Source: Planctomycetaceae bacterium
GTDB lineage: Bacteria; Planctomycetota; Planctomycetia; Pirellulales; UBA1268
NCBI GenBank assembly: GCA_009691925.1
Contig: SIAG01000009.1
Location: 1 to 24,437, forward strand
Length of the DNA: 24,437 bases
Direction: 5' to 3'
This document shows, piece after piece, positions 8,537-14,326 of the stretch (position 1 is the stretch's first letter; every line of letters starts with the position of its first letter). A program made the position numbers and the translations under genes. The notes below the pieces were generated by a model that was given only the letters and a program-made list of their open reading frames with translations, did not search any database and was not told where the DNA came from.

Positions 8537-9622
8537 TTAGGAGGGATCCTCGATCTTCACCGGCCGTCCGGTGCGGGCCGACTTGTAACAGGCGGCGACA
8601 ATCGCCACGGCCTTCCGCCCTTCGAGGGCATCGAGATCGGGCCGGCGCCCGGCGCGGAGGGCGGTCACGAAGGCCTCGAAGTTGCGGGTGTGGCAGGCGT
8701 AGTTGATCGCCATCGGATCGGCGGCTCCGCCGCTGGTGCTACTCCCCGCCCCGAACCGGGAGCGGGTCGCCGCGTCGTCAGGCGAGGGCACGCGAAATCG
8801 CCAATCCGTTAGCTGCTCCTCGAGGATCTCGGCGGTGCCGTCGCGGCCGCCGACGAGGATCCGACGCAGCTGGCCGGGGAACATCGCCGTGGTGGCGAGG
8901 ATCTGCCCGAGCGCGCCGTCACGGAAACGGAGCATCGCCACGCAGCTGTCCTCGACTTCGAGCCGGGCGGGGTCGTGCGCCCGGATGGCCGTCAGCGCCA
9001 CGACGCTCTCCACCGGGTTCTCACCGGGGGCGAGCCCCGGGATCGTCGCCCCGGCGATCCACTGGAGGGCGTCGACGCCGTGGATCGATTGGTTCATCAG
9101 CGCGCCGCCGCCATCGAGCGCGGCGGTTCCCTGCCAGCGCCCGACGCCGTAATAGGCATCATCCCGCCACCACGGCACGTACGCGGCGACGAGCGCCAGG
9201 CGGCCGAAGCGACCGGCCGCCGCCGCCGCGCGGACGGTCTGGACAACCGGGTTGAATCGCTGCGGGAAGATCGCGCCCAGCGTGATCCCCGCCTTGGCGG
9301 CGATCGCCCGCATGGCGTCGATCCGCCGGAGCGTGATTTCGAGCGGCTTCTCGCAGATCACATGGACCCCGCGCCGGGCGGCGGCCTTCAAGCCCTCCAG
9401 ATGGGCACCGGAAGGGGTGGCGATCGTGACGAAGTCAGGCTTCTCGCGGCGCAGCATCGTGGCGGCATCGGCGTACCACCGGCAGCCGAACTCCTCCGCG
9501 AACGCGCTCCCCTTCGCCTCGGTCCGACAGCACCCGGCGACGAGCTCGATGCCGTCGATGTCTGCCAGCGCCCGGGCATGCATCCGCGCGATCGCACCGA
9601 TGCCGATGATCGCGGCCCGCAT
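8537..9622 (-). CDS. Gfo/Idh/MocA-family NAD(P)-dependent dehydrogenase
   Basis: A 361-aa oxidoreductase. The N-terminal Rossmann fold begins MRAAIIGIGAIARMHA (GxGxxA type). The family signature EKPL is at 91-94 with the conserved Lys92, and GGGALMNQSIHGVD at 171-184 includes the conserved His181. The C-terminal half is the alpha/beta dimer domain. Members oxidise sugars, inositols or sugar-nucleotide hydroxyls. The open frame extends to 9718, but ATG at 9622 has a strong GAGGAGGG just upstream and starts exactly at the Rossmann strand, so it is chosen. It is the first gene of the probable Gfo/Idh-isomerase-MFS cassette. Substrate not deducible. Confidence 0.9.
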   Translation of the reverse strand: MRAAIIGIGAIARMHARALADIDGIELVAGCCRTEAKGSAFAEEFGCRWYADAATMLRREKPDFVTIATPSGAHLEGLKAAARRGVHVICEKPLEITLRRIDAMRAIAAKAGITLGAIFPQRFNPVVQTVRAAAAAGRFGRLALVAAYVPWWRDDAYYGVGRWQGTAALDGGGALMNQSIHGVDALQWIAGATIPGLAPGENPVESVVALTAIRAHDPARLEVEDSCVAMLRFRDGALGQILATTAMFPGQLRRILVGGRDGTAEILEEQLTDWRFRVPSPDDAATRSRFGAGSSTSGGAADPMAINYACHTRNFEAFVTALRAGRRPDLDALEGRKAVAIVAACYKSARTGRPVKIEDPS

Positions 9623-9763
9623 CACGTCCCTCCTCATGTCGAACCGGGAGGCGGCGGCCAGCCCACAGACCAGCGCCCCGAAAAGACGCAGTGTGGCCCC
9701 CCGGAGACGGCAGAACAAGCCTGCCGACGGAGGAGGAGAGCGACGACTCGGAGGCCGGCCCGA

Positions 9764-10486
9764 TCACTTCGCCCGGTAGAAGGCGTCGAACAACCGATCG
9801 TTGACCCGGTGGAGCCGCGGCAGCGGGCCAGCATCGTGCGTGCCGGTCCGCGGGCAGCAGGGGCCCCGGTAGATCGGCCCACAGGTCGGATCGCCGGCGA
9901 CGCCGACGAGGTCGTAGGGATGAAGAGGATGGCTCGGATGACAGGGTGGGAGCGGGATGCAAAGCTCGATCCAGCGGGGCTCTCCGCAAGCGTGAAGTGG
10001 TTCGGCACCGGCCAACCAGTCGCCGGGTCGATCGCTCCGCGGCGGAAGGGTGCGGGCGAGAATCTCGTCGATCGAGGTCTTCGTCGTCACGCTGTCGATC
10101 GCGGCCTTCTCTGCGGCCAGCGAGCGATCCCCCGATCCGGCCGTGACCGCGCGCCGCTGGGCCGTGTCGCCCGACTTCGTTGCGGGATCAGCCCGCTTTG
10201 TCGCTGGCGAGGACGCGGCCTCCTTCGCCCCGTCGGCCTTGGGCAAGGCAGGGTTGGGGGCCCGCTTCGTGGCCGCTGCATCGGCTGCCGACTGCGCCCC
10301 GGCGGCGGCCGGCGCGTCCTGGCGGGCCTTCTGCCTCCAGCCGTCGGTGGCCCGGGGCTTCGCGGCGCCTCCCTCTCCGGAAGGCTCCGGCGACTGGGCG
10401 CCTGTCGGGCTGGCCATCAAAGCCCATGCCGCCACCCAAGCGGCGGTCGTCACGGCCAAGCATCGCCCCTGCGGTAGTATCGTCAT
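9764..10486 (-). CDS. Secreted Ala-rich protein with Cys/Pro-rich C-terminus, function unknown
   Basis: A 240-aa protein I do not recognise. ATG at 10486 (MTILPQGR) has GAGGGGG upstream. The first 30 residues look like a Sec signal peptide with probable cleavage after PTGA. A long low-complexity segment rich in Ala, Lys and Pro follows (about 31-150). A compact C-terminus holds about six Cys and many Pro/His residues (LCIPLPPCHPSHPLHP and GPCCPRTG among them) and ends LFDAFYRAK. The Cys-rich end suggests a disulfide-stabilised or metal-binding module outside the cytoplasm. The reading frame continues upstream to 11407 only as a shadow of the plus-strand fusion gene. It is divergent from that gene across a 202-bp gap. 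Confidence 0.6.
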   Translation of the reverse strand: MTILPQGRCLAVTTAAWVAAWALMASPTGAQSPEPSGEGGAAKPRATDGWRQKARQDAPAAAGAQSAADAAATKRAPNPALPKADGAKEAASSPATKRADPATKSGDTAQRRAVTAGSGDRSLAAEKAAIDSVTTKTSIDEILARTLPPRSDRPGDWLAGAEPLHACGEPRWIELCIPLPPCHPSHPLHPYDLVGVAGDPTCGPIYRGPCCPRTGTHDAGPLPRLHRVNDRLFDAFYRAK

Positions 10487-10517
10487 GCTGCGGTTCCCCC
10501 TCGCAAAACACCATCGA

Positions 10518-10537
10518 CAGCCCACCCCGTCGGGCTG
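10518..10537. repeat. 6-bp stem inverted repeat in a divergent promoter region
   Basis: CAGCCC (10518-10523) and GGGCTG (10532-10537) flank an 8-base loop in the 202-bp gap between two divergent genes. It could be an operator or UTR hairpin for the secreted orphan. Nothing else structured is seen in this gap. Confidence 0.25.
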
Positions 10538-10688
10538 GAGTGCTGCCACGGAAGGCATTCGGAGCAGGTGAAGGGGCGGAGTCTGCGGCGGGAAAAGCGC
10601 CCTCCCCGCCCGGCAAACCCTGCTTGTCTCCCCCCGTTCAACTCCGTTCCCAACCCCGCAAGGGGCACGGCCGGTCCCTCTCCAGCCC

Positions 10689-11846
10689 ATGGCACCCTCC
10701 AGCCCCCCTCCCTGCGACGCCCCTCCCTTCCTCGCCGCGCTCCAGGCCCGGGGCCGGCGGGTGGTGATGATCACCGCCGGTGGGGGGTCGGCGGCGATCC
10801 CGGCCCTCGTCACGCTCCCCGGTGCCAGCGCGGTCGTCCTTGAGGCGATCGCCCCCTCCGCCCGCAAGGCCATTGATGCGCTCCTCGGCGAAGAGCAGGA
10901 GTCGTATGGTTCGGCCCGGGCCGCGCGTCGTCTGGCGATGGCCGCCTGGGAGCGCTGCTGCCGGTACGGCGCACCCGGCGACAGCGCCGTGGGCGTCGGG
11001 GCAACCGCCGGCCTGGCGACGACCATCCCCAAACGGGGCGACCACCGGATCCACGTCGCGGTCCAGACCCTCGGGGAAACCTCCGTCGCCTCACTGACCC
11101 TCGTGAAGGGGGCCCGGACGCGGGCCGAGGAGGAGACGCTCGCCGCCGCACTCGTCCTCGCGCGGCTGGCCGCTGAGGGAGAGGCGGACTCGACGACCGC
11201 GGCAGGGCTCGCGGCGCTCCTCCGGCCGGAGGAGCGGATCATCATCGAGCGGCAACCGGGGCCGATCGCCTGGCAGTCGGTCCTCGATGGGACATCGGGG
11301 AGGGCCCGCTTGGCCGGGGCGGCCGGGAACGAAGCGATTTTCCCCGGCTCATTCGATCCGCTCCACGACGGGCATCGGGCGATGGCCCGGATCGGGGCCC
11401 GGATCACCGGGCTGCCGGTGGCCTACGAGCTCTCGATCCGCAACGTCGAGAAGCCTGCGCTCGATTTCGTGGAGATCGCCGCGCGGGCTGATCGATTCGA
11501 TGGCGCGGCGGCTTGGTTGACGTCGGCGGCGACCTTCGTCGAGAAGGTGGCGCTGTTTCCGGGGGCTCCGTTCCTCGTCGGCGCCGACACCTTCGTGCGA
11601 CTTGGCCACCCGCGCTATTCGGGAGACTCCACCGCAGCCGCCGCGGAAGCCGTGAGACTGATCGCGACGGCATCAGGGGGGCTGATCGTCTTCGGCCGTA
11701 TCCGCGACGGCGTGTTCACCGATCCGACGCGACTTCTGGCGCCGCCAGCCCTGCGGGCGATCGCCCGTTTCGTGACGGAAGAAGAGTTCCGCGACGACGT
11801 ATCGAGCACGCTCCTGCGGCGGGCCGAACCGGCGGGGCAGGAGTGA
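10689..11846 (+). CDS. CinA-C-like domain fused to NMNAT/cytidyltransferase-like domain
   Basis: A 385-aa, probably cytoplasmic, two-domain protein. Residues 20-185 resemble the CinA C-terminal (PncC, NMN deamidase) fold: an MITAGGGSAAI turn near 27-37, YGSARAARRLAMAA at 73-86, and VGVGATAGLATTIPKRGDHR at 101-120. Residues 215-380 look like an adenylyl/cytidylyltransferase: the nucleotide-binding motif GSFDPLHDGH is at 220-229 and SSTLLR at 372-377 matches the NadD-type SSTxxR motif. PncC converts NMN to NaMN and NadD adenylates NaMN, so a fused NAD-salvage role is attractive but inferred. The Ser of the canonical PncC ESCTGG motif appears replaced by Thr, so deamidase activity is uncertain. 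ATG at 10689 is the first in-frame start; its Shine-Dalgarno is weak. Confidence 0.8.
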   Translation: MAPSSPPPCDAPPFLAALQARGRRVVMITAGGGSAAIPALVTLPGASAVVLEAIAPSARKAIDALLGEEQESYGSARAARRLAMAAWERCCRYGAPGDSAVGVGATAGLATTIPKRGDHRIHVAVQTLGETSVASLTLVKGARTRAEEETLAAALVLARLAAEGEADSTTAAGLAALLRPEERIIIERQPGPIAWQSVLDGTSGRARLAGAAGNEAIFPGSFDPLHDGHRAMARIGARITGLPVAYELSIRNVEKPALDFVEIAARADRFDGAAAWLTSAATFVEKVALFPGAPFLVGADTFVRLGHPRYSGDSTAAAAEAVRLIATASGGLIVFGRIRDGVFTDPTRLLAPPALRAIARFVTEEEFRDDVSSTLLRRAEPAGQE

Positions 11847-11884
11847 CCCCGCAGGCGTCGTCGTCAGGGGACGTCAGGCGGGGT
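11846..11884. terminator. Possible bidirectional stem between convergent genes
   Basis: ACCCCGC (11846-11852) pairs with GCGGGGT (11878-11884) across the 27-bp gap between the convergent fusion gene and the 77-aa membrane protein gene. There is no T-run on either side, so it may only slow polymerase or be fortuitous. Confidence 0.25.
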
Positions 11885-12107
11885 TGCGGGAACGATCGCC
11901 GCGGGCAAGGCGGCGGCGACGACCGGCCAGCATCGCGTTCCAAAATCCGAGAAAGCCGACGACGCAGGCGAAGACGATGATCGGACGGCGGATGTCGTGG
12001 TTGAAGGTCCACGAACCGGCGGCGAGGATCGTGCCCCAGACCAGCACGGCGAGCATGATCCAGCGGAGGATCGTTTCGGCCTTGGCGGAGGGGGGCGTCG
12101 TGATCAT
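11874..12107 (-). CDS. Small two-helix membrane protein, function unknown
   Basis: A 77-aa protein with a short polar N-terminus, two hydrophobic helices (about 15-35 and 42-62) and an Arg-rich tail (AGRRRRLARG), which by the positive-inside rule should be cytoplasmic. No family recognised. ATG at 12107 is chosen because the upstream extension of the frame runs through the terminator hairpin and is Pro/Arg-rich. A TATAGT hexamer ends only 6 bases before the ATG, so the mRNA may be leaderless or nearly so. It is convergent with the CinA/NMNAT-like gene. Confidence 0.55.
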   Translation of the reverse strand: MITTPPSAKAETILRWIMLAVLVWGTILAAGSWTFNHDIRRPIIVFACVVGFLGFWNAMLAGRRRRLARGDRSRNPA

Positions 12108-12113
12108 GGCTCT

Positions 12114-12119
12114 ACTATA
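12114..12119 (-). promoter_or_regulatory. -10-like TATAGT upstream of the 77-aa gene
   Basis: On the minus strand TATAGT (five of six to the -10 consensus) lies at 12119-12114. Transcription would start almost at the ATG at 12107. No matching -35 is visible. It lies downstream of the strong terminator at 12163-12229, which suggests the 77-aa gene is transcribed separately from the RNA that terminator ends. Confidence 0.35.
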
Positions 12120-12162
12120 GGCCCGTGCCCAGCGGTCGCCGATGCCGCCGCACCCACGGCGC

Positions 12163-12229
12163 AAAAAAAAAGGCCCCCGGAACGGTCCAGATCCCAGGGG
12201 GGCGGGGAACCTGAACCGTTTCCGGGAGC
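12163..12229 (-). terminator. Strong intrinsic terminator on the minus strand, with no gene in front of it
   Basis: Read on the minus strand, bases 12229-12211 pair with 12190-12173 to give a stem of about 18 bp with one bulged A and two G-U wobbles, around a 20-base loop. One C and then nine consecutive T (12171-12163) follow. This is a textbook Rho-independent terminator. No minus-strand coding region lies immediately upstream; the next minus-strand gene is the tRNA beyond 13968. It therefore most likely ends a noncoding RNA, or acts as a leader attenuator for the 77-aa gene 56 bases further on. Confidence 0.8.
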
Positions 12230-12361
12230 GATTGGACGGACGGTTGTCTCGGAGGGGCCACGAGGGGCTGGTGGGTCCGAGGGGGGCATCGATCCTCCCC
12301 ATCGGCTCCACTCACCACTGCCGCGGGGTCGCGTGGCGAACCCCTCGTCAACCTCAAAGCT
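12163..12361 (-). ncRNA. Candidate small noncoding RNA (~200 nt)
   Basis: The candidate transcript runs on the minus strand from about 12361 to the terminator T-run at 12163. At its front is a promoter-like pair: TTGACC (12396-12391) and TACTTT (12373-12368) separated by exactly 17 bases. Inside are further stems. GGGG-TCGC/GCGA-CCCC at 12325-12344 has one bulge. CTCGGA/TCCGAG at 12248-12281 encloses CCAC/GTGG. The terminator hairpin is at 12173-12229. No credible open reading frame of family character occupies the interval. It does not match the conserved cores of SRP RNA, RNase P RNA or tmRNA that I know, nor the end-paired layout of 6S RNA. The RNA itself is inferred. Confidence 0.45.
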
Positions 12362-12367
12362 GGGGGG

Positions 12368-12396
12368 AAAGTAGGGGAGCGATTTTCAGGGGTCAA
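12368..12396 (-). promoter_or_regulatory. Sigma70-like promoter for the candidate small RNA
   Basis: The minus strand carries TTGACC (five of six to TTGACA) at 12396-12391, a 17-base spacer, and TACTTT (three of six to TATAAT) at 12373-12368. The spacing is ideal but the -10 is poor. The predicted start near 12361 places the transcript end, set by the downstream terminator, about 200 nt away. Confidence 0.35.
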
Positions 12397-12436
12397 GGCC
12401 TCTTCCAGCCACGAAACGAAGAATCTACATCATCCC

Positions 12437-12474
12437 GGAAACCCTGTGAAATCCAGGGATTTCACGGGGGTTCC
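12437..12474. repeat. Near-perfect 18-bp inverted repeat (long hairpin)
   Basis: Arms 12437-12454 and 12457-12474 pair over 18 positions with one mismatch and one G-T wobble around a 2-base centre. The core GTGAAATCC/GGATTTCAC (12446-12454, 12457-12465) is perfect. It lies between the candidate small-RNA promoter (minus) and the thioredoxin-like gene (plus, 12600). It could be a REP-like element, an operator shared by the divergent transcripts, or a cruciform. Confidence 0.6.
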
Positions 12475-12599
12475 CCCAACCGGCCCGACGATCGGATGGC
12501 AAGGCGGCGCGGTCTGGGGGAAAGCGGTATGCTCTCGCGACGCCCACGCTTGAGCCGATCCCCAGGCGCTCTCTCTCCGCAGGCCTCGACAGGTTGACC

Positions 12600-13223
12600 A
12601 TGGCCACTTTGCCCCAGCTGATTTCCCCTACTACCCCTGGCGCCGGAGCGCCTCCGACCCCGGCCGCCTGGGAGCAGACCTTCGAGGCCGGGATGCGGTA
12701 TGGCGATTTCCTCGAGCGCCACGGCACCCCCGAACAGCGCTCACGCTGGCAGGGGGTCTATGAGCGGGTGGTGCTGACCAGCGAGGAGCGGCGGATCCTC
12801 GGTGGCTTCGTCCGGCGGATGCCGGTGCTCGTCTTGGCCGGGGCGTGGTGCGGCGACTGCGTCAGTCAGTGCCCGATCTTCCCTCACTTCGCCGCCGCCG
12901 CGCCGGCGATCGATCTGAAGTTTCTCGATCGCGACGCCCGCCCCGACATCGCCGCCCATCTCAAGGTCTGCGGTGGCCAGCGGGTGCCGACGCTGGCCTT
13001 CTTCAGCGAGGACTTCACCCCCGTGCTCACCTATGGCGAGCGCACACTCTCGGCCTACCGGGCCGCGGCCGCATCCCAACTCGGCGGCACGTGCCAGACC
13101 GGGATCGTGCCCCCGGCAGCCGACGCGCTGGCCGCGGTGACCGGCGACTGGCTCCGCGAATTCGAACGGGTGCAGTTGATCCTGCGGTTGTCGGGTCGGC
13201 TCCGCCAACTCCATGGCGACTGA
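12600..13223 (+). CDS. Thioredoxin-fold protein with WCGDC motif
   Basis: A 207-aa protein. An N-terminal helical segment (about 20-70) precedes a thioredoxin-like domain: VLVLAGAWCGDC gives the CxxC at 84-87, and the cis-Pro turn RVPT is near 128-131. A helical tail follows (about 150-207). There is no signal peptide, so it should act in the cytoplasm as a disulfide reductase or thiol-linked partner. Bacterial thioredoxin-family homologues of this length with WCGDC are common in planctomycetes (from memory). The frame also offers TTG at 12594; ATG at 12600 is preferred, with AGG about 7 bases upstream. A weak -10-like TATGCT at 12528-12533 might serve it. The specific partner cannot be deduced. 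Confidence 0.8.
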   Translation: MATLPQLISPTTPGAGAPPTPAAWEQTFEAGMRYGDFLERHGTPEQRSRWQGVYERVVLTSEERRILGGFVRRMPVLVLAGAWCGDCVSQCPIFPHFAAAAPAIDLKFLDRDARPDIAAHLKVCGGQRVPTLAFFSEDFTPVLTYGERTLSAYRAAAASQLGGTCQTGIVPPAADALAAVTGDWLREFERVQLILRLSGRLRQLHGD

Positions 13224-13304
13224 CGCTTCCCGCGGTCCGCGGAAGCGGCCCCCCGACCCTCCTGCCCGGCTTCCCCCCGAGGATCGACGCCGCCCTGCGG
13301 CCAC

Positions 13305-13742
13305 ATGACCATGACAACCCGCGAACGCTGGACGGTCTATCCGCTTCTCTTTCTGGCGATCGGCCTGGCCATGCGGGCCCAGTCGGGCACCCCTGATCTC
13401 AATGGCCGCATCCGCTGCGAGATTCTCGAGGCCGCGAGCGTTGTTTGCCAGAAGCTCCGGGTGGAGTCGGCCGACGGAACGACGCTTGTCCACCTCGGCC
13501 GCGTGAAGGGGGGCGGCGGCGGGCGGATCGAGATCCGCGACGCTCGGGGCAACGATTCGATGGCCGTTGGAACACGCTCCGGCCGATCCGAAGGGGGCGT
13601 GGAATTTTTCGAACGCGATGGTCACGAGTCGGCGCGACTCACGTCGACCGGCCTCGATGAACCGCCCCCGGACTCCCCCTTGCCCCAAGCCTCTCCGACA
13701 GACGAGCAACCGGGGGCCGAGGCCACCGACGCGGGGACGTAG
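13305..13742 (+). CDS. Small membrane-anchored or secreted protein, function unknown
   Basis: A 145-aa protein with a short basic N-terminus and one hydrophobic helix (WTVYPLLFLAIGLAM, about 9-23), then a globular segment with alternating Gly/Arg/acidic residues (30-115) and a Pro/Glu/Asp-rich tail. The middle contains three short repeats of the type LVHLGRV / RIEIRDA / GVEFFER, suggesting a small beta-rich fold outside the membrane. I do not recognise a named family. It lies 81 bp after the thioredoxin-like gene in the same direction and may be co-transcribed. ATG at 13305; a second ATG at 13311 is possible. Its TAG stop ends 2 bases before the 124-bp tandem repeat. Confidence 0.6.
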   Translation: MTMTTRERWTVYPLLFLAIGLAMRAQSGTPDLNGRIRCEILEAASVVCQKLRVESADGTTLVHLGRVKGGGGGRIEIRDARGNDSMAVGTRSGRSEGGVEFFERDGHESARLTSTGLDEPPPDSPLPQASPTDEQPGAEATDAGT

Positions 13743-13744
13743 GT

Positions 13745-13868
13745 GCTGTCTTCACGCGAGGCCCGTCATCCCTGACGGCCTCGCTTGCGAACCTCCGGTT
13801 CGTGGCACGCTCAGCGGGGCTCCAAGCCCGCGAACTTTTCAATGCGCCCGGCAGGACTCGAACCTGCA
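13745..13868. repeat. Copy 1 of 124-bp perfect tandem repeat (carries tRNA-Arg 3' remnant)
   Basis: Bases 13745-13868 are repeated without a difference at 13870-13993 (period 125). The last 25 bases (13844-13868) equal the 3' end of the tRNA-Arg gene (acceptor 3' strand and most of the T arm) and stop before the anticodon arm, so this copy holds a truncated tRNA remnant. The rest contains three stem-loops: 13756-13784 (GCGAGGC/GCCTCGC), 13788-13802 (CGAACC/GGTTCG) and 13814-13831 (GCGGGGCT/AGCCCGC, one bulge). This is the pattern left by site-specific integration at a tRNA 3' end, or by simple tandem duplication. Confidence 0.9.
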
Positions 13869-13869
13869 G

Positions 13870-13967
13870 GCTGTCTTCACGCGAGGCCCGTCATCCCTGA
13901 CGGCCTCGCTTGCGAACCTCCGGTTCGTGGCACGCTCAGCGGGGCTCCAAGCCCGCGAACTTTTCAA

Positions 13968-13993
<26 letters not shown>
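13870..13993. repeat. Copy 2 of 124-bp perfect tandem repeat (runs into the intact tRNA-Arg)
   Basis: This is the second, identical copy. Its last 26 bases are the 3' end of the complete tRNA-Arg gene on the minus strand, and identity with copy 1 ends inside the T arm. The same three stem-loops lie directly downstream of the tRNA in the transcription direction, so they may also form its 3' trailer. No U-run follows them. Confidence 0.9.
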
Positions 13994-14041
<48 letters not shown>

Positions 14042-14053
14042 GCGATGGCAAAG

Positions 14054-14059
14054 AGTATA
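14054..14059 (-). promoter_or_regulatory. -10 box of the tRNA-Arg promoter
   Basis: On the minus strand TATACT (five of six to consensus) at 14059-14054 ends 12 bases before the tRNA 5' end. Transcription should start about 6 bases before the mature tRNA, giving a short leader for RNase P. The -35 region is GC-rich with no good match. Confidence 0.55.
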
Positions 14060-14326
14060 CGCGCTGCAGGGCCAGCCGCCTCCCCGCTCCAACCGGCACC
14101 GCCATCCCAGCCGGTCTTTCTTTCCACCGACTCTGCCGGTGGGGCAAATCTGCCGATCTTTTTTTCAACGGCGGAGCAGAAGCCGTTCCCGGAGCCGGGG
14201 GTGTCGAGACCGTGCCAATACGGCCACGGACGTCCGATCGGTTCCGTCGGTTTTTTCCAGCAACAACCGGCTCGTGACGATCCATCCCTTCCCCACCCCC
14301 AACTTCCTTTTTCCGGAGATTCCACC

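Noticed and set aside
10487..11407. N-terminal extension of the secreted orphan frame
   Set aside because: It is antisense to the CinA/NMNAT-like gene and of biased composition. The signal peptide begins at 10486.
12115..12396. 93-codon minus-strand open frame over the candidate small RNA
   Set aside because: Pro/Arg-rich, runs through the terminator hairpin and T-run (FFF), and has no ribosome binding site or family character.
13803..13808. Sigma54 -24 element TGGCAC
   Set aside because: No TTGC at the -12 position. It lies inside the repeat hairpins.
14124..14165. Intrinsic terminator on the plus strand (CCACCG/CGGTGG, then GGCA/TGCC and seven T)
   Set aside because: The stem next to the T-run is only 4 bp and a 4-base spacer intervenes. 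The longer stem is 16 bases away. Possible but too weak to list.
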